Origin: Nyssa sinensis
Taxonomy: Eukaryota > Streptophyta > Magnoliopsida > Cornales > Nyssaceae
Direction: 5' to 3'
NCBI GenBank assembly: GCA_008638375.1
Contig: CM018035.1
Coordinates: forward strand, 20,711,320 to 20,775,319
Length of the DNA: 64,000 nt
Each line of letters opens with the position of its first letter. Position 1 is the first letter of the stretch. Under the pieces are notes generated by a model. That model was not told the DNA's origin, did no database searches, and saw nothing but the letters and a program-made list of their open reading frames with translations. Both the position numbers and the translations under genes were made by a program. Below are positions 46,469 to 59,731 of the stretch, piece after piece.

Positions 46469-47569
46469 AAGGGAGCTGCGGCTCCCCTTTTATTTTTCTG
46501 ATTTTTCCCAATCCAAACAACAAACAAGCAGGAACTAGGATAGGACGATATCCCTATTCTGCACGGGGTTATCAATTTAATTTCTTATCTCAATAACCAA
46601 ACAAACCAAGTTCAGGTTTAAAATTTAAAACATAACTTTTTACACGACGTCGTCTTACTTGTCCTATATATGCAATGGGTCGGGTCCCGACCCGAACCCG
46701 AAATTCGACCTATACTTGATCCAGCCTCTGTTCACCTTCTTCCCCACTTCAACTCGCCCGTAGTCCTAATTTCAGCTTTTCATTTTTTCCATTTTCGTGC
46801 AGTTTGGGGTTGGCTGCTCTTCTACTTCTGGGTGTTGTGGGTCACTAAAGGTCTAGGCAAGGGTTTGGCATTCATTTGAGAGCTCGAATCGAGCCCTAGG
46901 GGCAGTGGTGGGTTAAATAGCTTCGGGCTACAACTGGTTCGTAAATCCCTATTTCGTCACCAAATCTTGTGAGGTTTGGCTCAACGTGACCGTCATGACT
47001 TGGGGGTTCAATCCTCATTCCAAAAAATAGGGGCTAGGAGTCTATTTCAGAGGCTGGGTTCCAAACCCGAGACCTGTAACCTCTAATTCTAGGGCTTCCT
47101 TGGTGTTTCTAGGTCGTGGCTAGGTGATTTTTGTATGTTTGTAAGATCCATTTTAGGTTTTAAATGTCAAAAACGAGTTTCCTAAAGGTCATCTCAGACT
47201 TGCAATTTCGAGGTCCAACTAATGGTAGTCCCTGGTGGATTTATGCATACCGAGCCTTCTTGACTCCCTCAATTAGTTTATAACAGTTCCTTAGTGTCAA
47301 ATTAACTCACGCATACAGTCTAGATCCTAGACAAAGCTGAAATAGTGAAAAGAAAATCAAAAGGAAAATTTTAAGTTTTTGGCCTTATACCTTCAATCGA
47401 ACCTCTCCCTTCTCCTAGGCTCAATGTGGGGTCTTCAATGTCGATTCAGTCTCGGTGGTGCATCTCTCAATCTCCTTCTTTCATCTTGTACACCTCCGAG
47501 TAGAACACACACACCATGCACACACACACACACAATCTCTCTTTCTCACAATCTCTCATGCACACACAC

Positions 47570-47837
47570 TGTAGAGATCTGAATATTTTTTTTTTTGGAA
47601 TAATTTTTTTTTATTTTTTATTAAATAAATATGAAAATATGTGTGTATGTATGAAATGTGTAATGTGTATGTATAGATATGTATAGTAGAATATATATAT
47701 ATATATATATATTACATGTACACAAGTGTGTACATATAAAGAAAAAGAAAAATGAATTGAGAGAAAAGAAAAAGAAAAAGGAAGTGCACGTCTGGCTATG
47801 TATGTGTGTGTGTATAATATAATACATACATACATAG

Positions 47838-47869
<32 letters not shown>

Positions 47870-50800
47870 ACCAAAGGAACAAGCAAACATTAAATGTATT
47901 CTGAAAAGGAAGAAAAAGAGGAAGTGATTCGGCAGTGGGAAAGTCAGAAAAGGGGCGAAATAGGGGGGATTGCAATGACCTTGCATGTGGAGTGGTGTAT
48001 ATATTTAGGTGTATATGTTGAATGTTTACATTGGTTAAAGAGAAAATCAGAAAGAGAAAGGCTGTGCAAGAGAGGTCGTGAAGCACTAGGAGATTCAGAG
48101 GCTTGAACCAAAAAGGAGGAAGAAGATGAGAGGAGCTTGCAACAAGAAAAATCCAGAAAGTTTGGTGAGTTGGCTCAGTTCTGGTTTTAAAATTTTAAAG
48201 CATGATAATTAGTTTGAATTTATGAGGTTTTGTAGAGCATGAAATGTGATTTATGTTGCAAAAAGAATCGATTGAAATGGTTGAGAGATGATCGAGATAT
48301 CCATGGTTACAAGGTCATGGGTGTGAGATCGGGTTTTAATATTTTATGTATCAAACTCAAAACAAATGATGGGAAATTGTTGAGATGGGTTGCAGGAAGA
48401 GGTCTGAACAAGTTTAGAGTGGAAACAGTAGAGAAAGAGGCTCAAAACTTCAAAAATGCAGTTGGCCGGAGCTACTAATTTTTCCATTTTCGTGAAGATC
48501 TAATGAACCAAATTAAAAACTAACTTTAAAAATGGAATCCCCTTGAAAAACTGAAAAAAATTACATTGAAAAAGAGGTGAAAGTTGGTTGGAAAATTCTT
48601 ACTGGCACCGAAGAAGGCGCTAGGAACCCTACCGAAAAATCGGGGAAGAAGGAACTGTTTAGGGTTCGGGTTCAGGTCAGTTCGGGTTGTAGGATCTGAC
48701 CCACCCACACGTGTTGGATACATGTTATAAATTAAAAGGGGATTGGGGGTGTTTGGCTACAGGTCTAATAAATTAAATTGAAATTAAAATTGGGGATAGG
48801 GATATCTTATCTCAGTTTTGAAGGTTAGCCACTGTTTGGCTATTAGGATTGAGAATAGTAAAATCAGAAATTTTGATTTAACCCCACGACTTTCAGTAAT
48901 TATAAAGTAACCCCCAAAACTTTTGATTTTTATAATTAGACCCCCCATAATAAAATATTAATTTAATTAATTAATTAAAAATAAAACAAAATTACTGAAA
49001 ATGCCACTGAGTCAAAAAACAGTCAAACGAACTTCGATTAAAGTAAAAAAACAGTGAATTTTTATTATTTCGAACATTCCAGACTCAACTGTGGAGTCCA
49101 ATTTATGAAAATAGGTCTAGAGAAATAGGAACCCGTAAAAATGTAAAATGACCGTTTTGCCCTTTTTAGCCCGGATATCCAAATTGAATTCTGCGAAAGC
49201 CTAAACCCACTTTCCTTGACATTCCGGACTCAATGGTAGAGTATATTTTAGTAAAATAGAAACTCATGAAATAAAAGCATAAAATTTGATGAATAGCGTA
49301 ATTCAAGTAGAGATAGACTGAGTTGTGTCGTAATGATTTTAGGAACACCGAAGGGCAAGGAGAAGGCAGTTTAGATCTTTCAGTTGGAAGACAGTAAAAT
49401 GGACTGCATACTCATTGATTAGTTTGATTATGCCACGAGCATGGTTTCTTAGGGTTGAGACCAATCCATCAGGTATGATATTTTGCTAAGTAAGGAATAG
49501 GATTAAGTTTAGGAATGATTTGTATGTTGATTGAATAAATCATACTGTTTATTTGATGTTAGGCAATCACATAGGGAATGTTGCTTTGAAAAGAAACTTT
49601 GAGTTGATTGCTTATGTGTTTGAGTGTTCTTTGTTGTTCTTTAAAGTTATGGTTTGTTCTATGTGTTAGTGTTGTGCATGATTCATGTTCTTGGCGGGTT
49701 GTTAAGATTGTGAATATGTGATAGGAGTACGTGTTTAAATTGATTATGTATAGCATACATACATGTGGAAGAGGTTTGGTGATTCAAATATTATTGTTGC
49801 TTTAAGTGGAATGTATTATTTAAAGCATTCTCCACGTGTTGGAAAAATGCTTCATTGAGACTGCATGATTGCATGGTGGAATTAAGGCATATTGGCATGG
49901 TGTGATTCTTGAAATCAAAGTGTGGGTTGAGCACGTGATGCTATGTATTATGAGGGTGTATATCCTATGGTGGCAAACCCAAAATTGGCCATTGCATTGG
50001 TACTCATGGATCCATCGGATGTTCCGTAAACTAGACATGGGTGTGGCATAGAGTTGGCATGGGTGTGTCACGCATACTGTCTGTAGAGATTTGAAAAAAA
50101 TGAGGAAAATTTTTTCGTTTTGCTGGTAGGGCATTGATCCTTGCACGGTTTGCCGGTAGGACATATCTCATGCACAGTTTTGCTGGTAAAGCATTTTCAT
50201 GCATTTTTTTACCGTATGACATGTTTAGAGGAACATTTGGAGGGTGTCATAGAAGAGAAATATGATTGTGAGGTAACCATGTAGGAATTTGAGCCAAAAC
50301 GGAAATAGTTTCTGGAACTGGACAAAAAGGGCGTTCGGGTGGCCCGGGTGGAACGGGCCTAAACCGACCTCAGAAGAAAATGTTTTCTTCTAAGAGTTTT
50401 CATTTAAAATAATTTTATGAATATTGGATAAAACGGAATCTCAAATTGAAGCGTTTAGGAATGAGCTGTAGAGTAACGGGGTTTCCGGGCTCATTAAGGG
50501 CAAAATGGTCATTTGCCCTTGCCCCCCTTTGACCCCTCACTATAAATAGCAGCCTCAGTGAGCTGGAGATTTCCAGCCTTTCACGTCCTTATAGAGAGAG
50601 AGTGAGAAAAGCCCTAGAAATACAAGAATTCAAGCTATCGAAACACATATTTTGAGCAGGATTTTGGCCAAACTTCCTTCTGAGAAGTTGTTCGTCTCCA
50701 TGAGTACTATATCCTCATCGAACAGTTTGGCAGTCTAGTAAACACAGCCACCACAGTTCAAGAAAAACTAATTTTAGGTATGATGTAGTGCTAAGCTAGC

Positions 50801-53388
50801 AATAGATTCAAGTTCCTTTGTGTTTTTACATGTATTTGAACTGCTGTAAATGTATATCTAAGGTTATGAGATCACCTAGGATGTAAGCTCCTTTGAAAAG
50901 CCTAGAGTTGGTAGTTTAGGAGTATTTTTGTTCTTGTTGATTTTGGGTGATTTCTTGCTTTGTTTGGTGTGTATTTGATAGATCGAATTGTGCCATGAGA
51001 TTGTCAACCCATGTAATTATTGACACACCTTTTGGTTGGGCCATGTAATGGTTTGATGCTTTTATATTTAATAGAATTCTATGCCCCTTATGAATTTGTT
51101 GAAAGTGTGAGACTTGTGCTTTACATATGTATGGATATATTCAATTATGATGTATACATGTTGTGAGGGTGATGCCTTGAAGTTTAAATTTAACATTCAT
51201 GAAATGAGTTATATGATTTGGGATAAGGGATACCATGTGTTCGATGCATTGCTACATTGAACTTGCATAATGAAAGCATGGACATTTTGACATGGTGTGA
51301 TTCCTTGAGATCATGGTGTGAGTTAAGCACGAGGTGCTATGCATTATGAGGGTGTAGATCCTGTGGTGAAAAACCCAAAATTGGCCATTAGGTACTCGCA
51401 TGCCTATGGGGTCCGGACCGTAAAGCGAGGCATATATTGGTACTTGCATGCCAACGGGGAAGAACCGTGAAGCGAGACATAGGTGCATAGAGTTGCATGT
51501 ATGCGTCACGTATATAGATATTGCATGGCATTGGGGGAAATGGGATTATACTTTTGAACTGTACACTTGCACATGCCACGCCCTTGAATTTGTTTCTAGT
51601 CTTAGTGCTATATTATACCAGCAGTTGAGCTGACCCATTCGTGGGAATTATATTTCAGATGAGGTCCCGGACACTTGAGACTTGTTTAAGTCTTGAAGAG
51701 TGGGAAGAAATGGATAGTGTTAGAGATTTAGCCATTGGGGCATATGTTTTCTTTTTTTTTTTGGAATGTATGGGCATAAGCCCAATTTGTTTTATTTACT
51801 TTTGAGAGGTGTATGAACAATAGGCCTTGGACGTTTCTTTTAAAATGTATGGGTTGTGACCCAATGAAAGCATGATGGTTATGGTTTAAAAGTGTATTCC
51901 GTGGAAGTATTGGAACTAGTGAATGCATGATGTTTTATTTAAATGTATACTACATTGATGTATGTTGGATTATAAGGATTGTGGCCCTCAAGCGAGGGTG
52001 GATATTTATGAATTTATAACCATTTATATTGTAGAAATTAGGTGTGGGAAAACACTTAGAGAAATAAAGGATACTATGTCCAAATTTTTGGAAAACTAAA
52101 GTGGGAAATAAATATGTAAAACACTATTTAAATGGTTGGGAAAAGTGTCCAAATTAGGAGGAAAATGTCCTTGGGAAATGGGCTAAAAAGTGGGCTTGAG
52201 AAACTTGGAAAAAAATTCAAAAATAGGGAAAATAGGTTGCAACCATGAACAATAATGTTACAGAAATCAGAAATTTCACTTGTTGCTACAGTGAAAAAAA
52301 TCAGAAAATGGCCCTGAACAGCACCAGTCGTGCGCGCGCCAGCCTTGCACCTACGCCTGCTACCTGTCGCCCGTGTGCGTGCTGTGCGCGAGTGGCCTGC
52401 CCCTGCGCGCCCCTGTTGCGTGCTGGCTACTTGGCCACTGCCTTGGCCTGCTGTCCACCTGCTGCTACACCTGTTGTTCCTTCCTTGTTTGGCCACCTTT
52501 TGAGCTACTTTTTGGCCACCTTTTGAACTATTTTTAGGACACATTTTAGACACTATTTTGGGCCATGTTTGGGTCCTATTTTGGGTTGTTTTAGAGACCT
52601 TTGTGGGCTATGTTTTGGCCATATTGTGACCTAGATTTCAAGGCCATGTTTGGCCATCCATTAGGGCCACCTTTGGGCTGATATTTGACTATCTTTTGAC
52701 CATGTCCTAGGACATTTTGTGGTCATCCGAGACATCACTTTAGGGGGATTTTTGAAGATACTTTAAGGCTATTTTAAGGGCCATTTTTAAATATGATTTA
52801 AATTGATTGGAGCATTAGTTGGGATAAGCATTTAATTTTAATCTTGGGGAAAAATTTTGGAGAATAATAAGGGAGATTTCAATTAAATTTACTGGATTGT
52901 CCTTTCTTTCTTTTATTTTATTTCGTTCAGTCGCTCCTCGAGTTCGTAGAAATCTGGGGCGTGACACTGTCTTTGTATTATGCTGATGAATTGGATGGAA
53001 TGTAGATTATAAATGTACACTTGCACATGCCACGTCTTAATTTTGTTCCTTGCATTAGCATTGTGTCATACTAGCAGTTACATTGACCCATTCGTGGGAT
53101 ATCATATTACAGATGACGCTCCCGGACACTTGAGACTTGAGGAAGTCTTGCAGAGTAGGAGGAGACATGAACTTAGAAGGATTTTTGGCCCTTGGGGTGT
53201 GTTTTTAGATGTAAAGGCTTAAGCCCAAATGACACGTGAACGATATGTTTATGGGATGTGCTTTATGTGGTTATATGTTGAAGAAAATGAATGCTTGTCT
53301 AATTGAATTCATTAAATTGTCTTTTATTTTCCTTTCTTATTTCGTTTCTCACTCACTCCCCGAGTTCGTGGAAATCTGGGGCGTGACA
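47570..53388 (+). mobile_element. Solo LTR nested in the 3' LTR, TSD CACAC
   Basis: It starts TGTAGAGATCTGAATA and ends CTGGGGCGTGACA. CACAC precedes it (47565-47569) and follows it (53389-53393), inside a CA microsatellite, so slippage could contribute to the match. It is related along its length to the solo LTR at 59732-63237. It is interrupted by another solo LTR (50082-52966). Its unit length without that is about 2.9 kb. Short open frames inside, such as 48239-48478, have no recognisable domain. Confidence 0.82.
50082..52966 (+). mobile_element. Solo LTR nested in a solo LTR, TSD CTGTC
   Basis: It starts TGTAGAGATTTGAAAAA and ends CTGGGGCGTGACA. CTGTC flanks it at 50077-50081 and 52967-52971. 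The host LTR resumes exactly afterwards, where it aligns to the copy at 59732-63237. A GC-rich tract at 52320-52470 with repeated GCGCGC and CCTGC words stands out from its surroundings. The 141-codon and 93-codon open frames there are overlapping by-products of composition. Confidence 0.88.
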
Positions 53389-54056
53389 CACACACACTGT
53401 TTGGTCACTCTCTCTCTCTTGGTGGAATATGCAGCACACAAGACTTGAAGTGTTTTAAAGATGTATGACCAATATATATAATTGTACACCTATACATATA
53501 CATATGTGTAGGCATTTGTAGGGTTTAGATGTGATGATGTGGGCTATGGTAGAGGGTGATGTGGGACGAGGTGTTGTATGTATGGCCATTGCCCAATTTG
53601 GGAGGTGGCCTAGGTTAAATTGGGCTTATATACAGTTCTGTTGTATATTTAAACATAAAGATGCTGGTTGCCCACTTAGTAAATTTTTGGGTGTCATATG
53701 TTTCCTTCACTTGGTCAAGGGTTCAAATTCCCTTGGCCTCACATTTTGGAATTTTTCCCTTATTTTGGGTTTATGTCTCGTTTGGTTGGCACAATTTACT
53801 GTTTCGGCTTTTTCCTTCATAATTTCTTTTCTATTGCTCTTCTTACAATAGCGGTTTCTTTTGGTCATTCCCTATTTAGGTTAGCCTCGATATCAAAGGC
53901 CTTGTGTTGGTTTTTATTTCTTCATAGTTTCCGTAGTTAGCTAATTCGAGTTTTCATAGTGGTAAAATAAGGTTAAAATGGCTAAAGTAATACATTAGAT
54001 TCCAAAAAGACTTCATTACATTGCCTAAATAGTCAAAATAGGTTCAGGGTATTACA

Positions 54057-54070
54057 TCCTTCCCCTTCTC
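54057..54070 (-). other. Polypurine tract of the chromovirus
   Basis: The minus strand reads GAGAAGGGGAAGGA directly before the LTR start TGTAATACCC. This fixes the element's orientation. Confidence 0.85.
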
Positions 54071-55144
54071 AAAAAAAAGTTTGTCCTCAAACTTTATGCA
54101 TCTCATATTACAAAAAGGTGTAGGTACTTGGCACATACTTCATCCTCTCTTTTCCCACGTAGCCTCTTCAATCTAATGGTTCCTCCAGAGTACCTTCACA
54201 AGAGGGATGGACTTGTTCCTCAAAACTTGCTCTCAGCGATCCAGGATCTGCACTAGATGCTCAACATATGTCAGATCCTCCTGAACATCTAGTGGTTCGT
54301 GCTCGACCACTTGGCTGGGATCATGTAAGCACTTCCTCAATATGGATACGTGGAAGACGTTATGGACATGTGCTAACTCCGCTAGTAAGGCAAGTCGGTA
54401 CGCCACCGGTCTGACTCATTTCATAACCTCAAATGGTCCAATGTAGCAGGGTCCCAGCTTTCCCTTCTTCCCAAATCTTACTACGCTCTTCATAGGCGAC
54501 ACTTTCAGGAACACAAAGTCGCCCACTTCGAATTCCAGCTCCCTTCTTTGAACATCAGCATAACTTTTTTGGTGGCTTTGAGTTGCCAATAGACGTTTTT
54601 TGATCAGTTGGATTTTGTCTACTGTTTGTTCCACTATTTCTAGGCCGAATAACTTTTTTTCCCTTACTTCTGTCCAACATACTAGAGATTGACACTTTCT
54701 GCCATACAATGCCTTATATGGTGCCATACCAATGCTGGATTGATAATTGTTATTGTATGTGAATTCCACTAGGGGTAGTTGCTCCTCCCAACTTCCCTTG
54801 AAATCCATAACACAAAAACGTAGCATGTCCTCCAACGTCTAAATTGTTCTCTCAGACTGTCCATCTGTCTCTGGATGGTAGGCAGTATTGAGACTAAATT
54901 GCATGCCCATTGCCTTTTGTAAACTACTCCAAAATTGGGATGCGAACCTCGGGTCTCAATCAGATACTATAGAAACTGGGACACCATGTAGCCAAACAAT
55001 CTCTCGAATGTAGAGCGCCGCCAAACGCTCCAGTGTCTGAGTTGTCTTAGTTGCAAGGAAGTGTGCTGTCTTAGTCAATCTATCTACAATCACCCAAATA
55101 GAATCACTCCCCTAAGGCATCTTGGGTAACCTTGACATAAAATC
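54071..55144 (-). pseudogene. Chromovirus integrase C-terminus and chromodomain
   Basis: This is the minus-strand end of pol. In coding order: DFMSRLPRMP-like sequence of the integrase core, DRLTKTAHFLATKT, the region of the second catalytic Asp (VSD, followed by a stop, then DPRFASQFW), and [13 protein letters not shown] with the catalytic Glu region, followed by another stop. An open stretch follows (54416-54835) with LPLVEFTYNNNYQSSIGMAP and the GPY/F-type KGKLGPCYIGPFEV. A frameshifted chromodomain comes last (VVEHEPLDVQEDLTYVEH, ILDR, NHWIEEATWE). Several stops and shifts rule out function. Confidence 0.85.
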
Positions 55145-55601
55145 TGTAATATCTTGACCCAAATCGTAACCGAGCGAGCCGATAAGATTTTACGTTATGA
55201 TAAATGGTATAGATTTTCAATAGTTTTGAATATATGGACGAATTCCAAGGCAAACAAATAGCGACAATAGAAGAAAAAAAAAAGGTTAGATAAAAATAAA
55301 ATTTAAGATAAAAATAAATAAAAATAAAATACTAATAAGAATAAAAAATAAAATTTAAAAGGAAAATAAAATAAAACTAAAGTAAAAATAAAATAAGATA
55401 TAGAAATTGGAACATGTGGACAATATGCACATATGTATATATATATATATATAGGTATAAAAATATATAAATATAAAATGATATAAATGTGAGGTATATG
55501 TGTGTATCAGTTACAACAAGTAACTGAAAAGAAAAAAAAAATAGAGAAAAGAAGAAAACGGATGGGAGAGTGATAGGCGCAGAACATGAAGGGTCAAAAG
55601 G

Positions 55602-55640
<39 letters not shown>

Positions 55641-56031
55641 GGGAAAAGATAAAGAAATTGGTTTTTAAATTGAAGGCGGCACGTGTTAGAACTAGAAAAA
55701 AAAAAAAACAAAGAAAAAAAAAAACAAAGCAGGCACAAGAAGTAGAGAAGAAAGAAGCAACCCAAGGGGCGGTGGTGCGGCACGAAGTAGGAGGAAAAGA
55801 AAAAGAATAAGGAAAGAAGAAGTAGTAAGGAAAGAAGCAAAAGGTGGGTCAATGGAAGAAAAGAGAAGAATTAGAAGGGGGGAAGAAGGAGAAACCCAAA
55901 GATTTGCCGCGCAGGAGACGTTGGCATTGGGTAAGCGAGTATGGCTCTGTTGTTATTTTTTGCCTTTCTTTTCCCAAGCATGAATGCTAGATATTAGCTT
56001 AGGGGGTGCATGAGCATTGGAATTGGAGAAA

Positions 56032-56529
56032 TTATGCAAAAAGAATAGAACAAATTGATGAAGAAAAATAGTAGGAAAAATGGCATTTACAGGTTTTTGG
56101 TGTTGAATTGGGATTGGGTAATTTGTGCACTAAACCATGATTTAACCATGGGAAAATATTCTTAGGAAGTGCAAAAACTAAATAGGGAATAAAATGGGAC
56201 AAAACAGTGTAGAAAATGGTGTGAAATTGGGAAGAAAACGGCTGGCCGGAAAACTGTACAGCCCACCGGAGCTGCAGTTTTCCCTGTTTTGGGGAGAGAT
56301 CCGGCACTCTGATCGGAAAACTGAGGGTAGATTTGAGTTGCCCATGAGGCATAGGTTCGGACCCAGTGGAAACTGCGAGAAAATCCGTCGCCAGCGAGTC
56401 TCCGTTGACGGAAGAGGTAACTGGCCAGACGCTGGAAATGCTACTATGCGGCTGAGATTTTGTTCTTGATTTTGGGCCAAACCGGGTCGGGCCAGACCCA
56501 ACCCACCCATTCAGAGGGCTGCCCAACAC
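56032..56529 (-). other. Antisense open frame in solo LTR, unknown
   Basis: A 165-codon frame runs antisense to the LTR. It shares an ordered set of short motifs (NGDS, GQLKST, a VPxxS run) with the frame at 9360-9929 in the related LTR. No domain is recognised. It may be only common ancestry of the DNA. I do not call it a gene. Confidence 0.3.
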
Positions 56530-56662
56530 TGTTACTTTATGGGTAAAATTTTAAATTTGAGTTTGGGGAGTGTTTGGTTGTAAAGGAGAAGCTATTCATT
56601 GTTTGGCTTAAAAATGTATAGGAAATGAAAAAAGAAAAAGAAAAAAAAGGTTGCATGCCCTG

Positions 56663-56717
56663 TGATTTGAACCTATGACCAATGGGGAAAGGATGAGAAG
56701 CTTGGACTACTGTGCCA
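56663..56717 (-). other. tRNA-like A-box/B-box module, antisense in LTR
   Basis: On the minus strand, TGGCACAGTAG (A box, 56707-56717) is followed by GGTTCAAATCA (B box, 56663-56673), with tRNA-like spacing. It is the counterpart of 9147-9200 and lies about 135 bases before the antisense open frame in that direction. Confidence 0.5.
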
Positions 56718-58296
56718 CTAAGGCAAATGTGGTCTGTTTGGGCTCAAATACTATATGTATTAGCTGCACTTAATTGATTTAATAAATTAGTTTCAATTAA
56801 TTAAATTTGAATTAAATTCCGACATGTAAATGAGGCGAATGAATAATGAAAACTTACTGTCGGACCTTCTGGATTCAATGGTGAGGTCCATTTCACAAGA
56901 CAGAGTCCCGAAAAATAAAATACCCGTAGAAATGCCAAAATGACCAAATGCCCCTACATCGAAGGTGAGTCAAACGGACTCCGATTGAGTTAAGTAAATA
57001 GTGAATTTTTATTATTTCATAACTTCTGGACTCAACGATGAAGTCCGAATTGTAAACACAGAACTCAAAAAATAGAGATGCGTAAATGACCATTTTACCC
57101 TTGGGTAAATTAGATCAAAATAGAAGTCGTAAAAGTATAAATAAATAAAAGGGATATTTAGAGTAGCGAGGCATAAATTCGATAAATGACATTAAAACTG
57201 AAATGTGTTTACTGATATATAGGAGACTCGAAAGGGAAAGGGAAGGTCACGGACTACTAAGACGCATTGATAAGGTAAGTAAACTTCTATTTCTTATACG
57301 TGGTTTTCTAAGCCACATCATTTCTTTTACTGCCAAAACTTGTACTCATGTATGTACCCACTATTATTGTTCCCACCATTGATATTGTCATATCTGGTAG
57401 AGGCCTATTGACTAATATCTCATGATTTGATTCATTGTAATGATGTCTATTAGTGTATGCTTACCTCATGTTATTTCATATCTTATACACAATAGAATTT
57501 TGATTTATAATTGAATGTTGAGATTGTGAATGGACAAATGGTGATGGGGGTGTTTTTATCGATTGACTGGATCTACGGGCCGATTGACGGGACCTAAGGG
57601 TTGAATCTGTGATCAAACATATGGTGATGGGGGTGTTCTTACCTAGGGAGTTATGAGGGTATTTTATGTGCATTGAAATGTTGACCGTTCACTCATTAAT
57701 GGGACTTGACTGTGACCATTTTATTGTGACAGTGTTCATGTTGATTTTGATCATTAAAGTTATCTATGTCTATGCTACACCGTTGCTCATAATTGTTATT
57801 ATGTGTTATGATTCATTGGCCTTGTGGCACTTCATTGTTAACTACAATCGTTGTCATGACTGGCTATCATGTTACCTTTGAATTCATGTTTTCCTATAAA
57901 ATCCCTAACCCGTATTTGAGATAGGTTTTTACTTACTAAGGTTTGTTAGCTCATCCCATTCATTATATTTTTCAAGTGAGAATACTACAGAACTACAATA
58001 AAAGGTCAGGAGCATAAGGAGATAGTTGAGGAGCACAATAAAATGATATAGTCTCTCCCATGTACTCATCACCTAAGAGTGGTTCATGTTCAGTTTATTG
58101 TTAGTTTTAAGTTCAGGCTGTGAACAATAATTGTATTGTAATAAGGCTTCCGCACTTTAATGTCATGTCTACATTATTTATTGTTATCATTGGTAAAGGA
58201 ATGAAAAAAGTAGGGACGGCTATTGGGTCGGCCCCATGATACGAGATCCGCATAGGGTGGGTTTCGGGTGGTGACAAAATCCATAGTAATGTAGAT

Positions 58297-58742
58297 CTTA
58301 AGATCCGACCCTTAACCTTAAAACCTAGGTATTAAGGGAAGGGGAAGTAGATCTTTATATATATCACAGTGGAGCTGAATACAGGCGATGTGGGACGAAC
58401 AATCTCAATCTCAACACACCCCCTGGAACACAACGGCTGGATGAAGCGCAGCACACTAGAGAGACAAGCTCACCCCTGGCTCTGATACCATCTTAAGATC
58501 CAGCCCTTAACCTTAAAACCTATGTATTAAGGGAAGGGGAAGTGAATCTTTATATATAGCACAGTGGAGCTGAACATAGGCGATGTGGGACGAACAATCT
58601 CAATCTCAACACACCCCCTGGAACACAGCGGCTGGATGAAGCGCAACACACTGGAGAGACAAGCCCACCCCTTGCTCTGATACCATGTTAAACTATCAAC
58701 TCATCTAAAAGCTTAAGCTTTTAGATGAATTGGTGATTCAAC
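58297..58742 (-). mobile_element. TRIM-like element, tandem 195-bp units
   Basis: Two 195-bp units (58296-58490 and 58491-58685) each carry, on the minus strand, TGTTGAGATTGAGATTG, GTCCCACATCGCC, a TATA-like CTATATATAAAG and the primer-binding site TGGTATCAGAGC (58479-58490 and 58674-58685). A 57-bp piece, TGTTGAATC to GTTTAACA, follows (58686-58742) with a hairpin of AAAGCTTAAGCTTTT. This is the layout of plant TRIM retrotransposons, here a tandem LTR-internal array with one end degenerated. Confidence 0.7.
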
Positions 58743-58749
58743 ATCTTAA

Positions 58750-59731
58750 GGGCCTCATCAAGGATCTCCTTTCTTATCTCGGGTACATCTGGCATATAAA
58801 TTCTGTCTTGAAATTACAACACCCCATCCTGGACATTAAATTCTGGATTCCTGCTTGTCTCAGCATCTACTCAAAATTTGGCCAGCTTCTCATCCCTGGT
58901 CTACAGCTCCTTAATCTTATCAATAATCGTCAGTCCGACTATCACGTTGGCTAGCACTGCTCTGAAGCTTGGAAGAACCACCTCTATCTCCATTATTTCT
59001 ATCTCCTTTAACAACTACGGCTGTGTAGTCAACAGGCAAGCAAGGCTCCCTGATGACTTTCTACTTAGGGCATCTGCCACCACATTGGCCTTCCCTTGGT
59101 GATACTGGATGCTGAGCTCATAATCTTTAATCAGTTCTAGCCATCGGCGCTGCCGCATGTTAAGCTCCTTTTGTGTAAAAAGATACTTGAGGCTTTTGTG
59201 ATCTGTGAAGATCTCACATGTTGCCCCATAAAGATAGTACCTCTAGATCTTCAACGCAAACACTACTGTCGCTAGCTCTAAATCATGAGTCGGGTAGTTC
59301 TTTTCATGGGTCTTAATTGCCTCGAAGCATAGGTTACTACCCGATCTCTCTACATTAGTACACCCCCTAAGCCCTTGTGTGATGTGTCACTATAAATTAC
59401 GAAGCCCTCAGTCCCATCCGGCACTGTCAAAATCAGGGTTGGTACCAAATGGCTCTTTAATTCTTGAAAACTCCTCTCACTTTCCTCAGTCCATACAAAT
59501 GGGGTATTCTTGCCAGTCAATTAGGTGATCGGCGTTGCTATCTTGGAAAAGTCTTTGACAAATCGCCTACAATAGCCAGCCAACCCCATAAAGCTACGGA
59601 CCTCAATGACGCTGGTTGGCCTGGGCCAACTCACAATGGCTTCTATCTTCTCTGGGTCTACTGAAATCCCATCTTTTGTAACCACATGTCCCAAGAACGA
59701 TATGTTGAGAAGCCAGAACTCACACTTCTTT
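58750..59731 (-). pseudogene. Chromovirus RT C-terminus, RNase H, integrase start
   Basis: In coding order on the minus strand: [20 protein letters not shown], then [42 protein letters not shown] and FVIYSDTSHKGLGGVLM (RNase H start). Next come [40 protein letters not shown] and [11 protein letters not shown], then an integrase N-terminal piece IYMPDVPEIRKEILDEALK. There are at least three stops. The following zinc-binding part of integrase, about 60-70 codons, is missing where the TRIM-like unit sits. Confidence 0.87.

Larger units (their letters stand above)
44613..54056 (-). mobile_element. 3' LTR of the chromovirus, split by solo LTRs
   Basis: The right edge GGTTCAGGGTATTACA (54056) follows the polypurine tract. 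The left edge at 44613 reads TTTCACGACCCAAAATCC, a mutated TGTCACGACCC. Without the nested insert 47570-53388 the LTR is about 3.6 kb. It resembles the LARD-like LTR over 46900-47560 and 53390-54056 and contains antisense tRNA-like boxes at 46406-46468 and 53720-53732. The left target duplication cannot be checked because the other element end is outside the window. Confidence 0.75.
55145..58276 (+). mobile_element. Solo LTR in integrase, perfect TSD AAATC
   Basis: It starts TGTAATATCTTGACCC and ends TTTCGGGTGGTGACA. AAATC flanks it (55140-55144 and 58277-58281). It interrupts the integrase at an ITMDF motif, which reads on across it. At 3132 bp it is related, in opposite orientation, to the LTR part at 8474-10801. 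It contains a GA microsatellite (55607-55635), an antisense tRNA-like module and an antisense 165-codon frame. Confidence 0.92.

Noticed and set aside
47379..47582. Small gene before the solo LTR
   Set aside because: It lies in LTR sequence and CA/CT microsatellite; composition explains the open frame.
54416..54835. Functional 139-residue integrase-like gene
   Set aside because: It is just the open part of a pol with stops and shifts on both sides and no start context.
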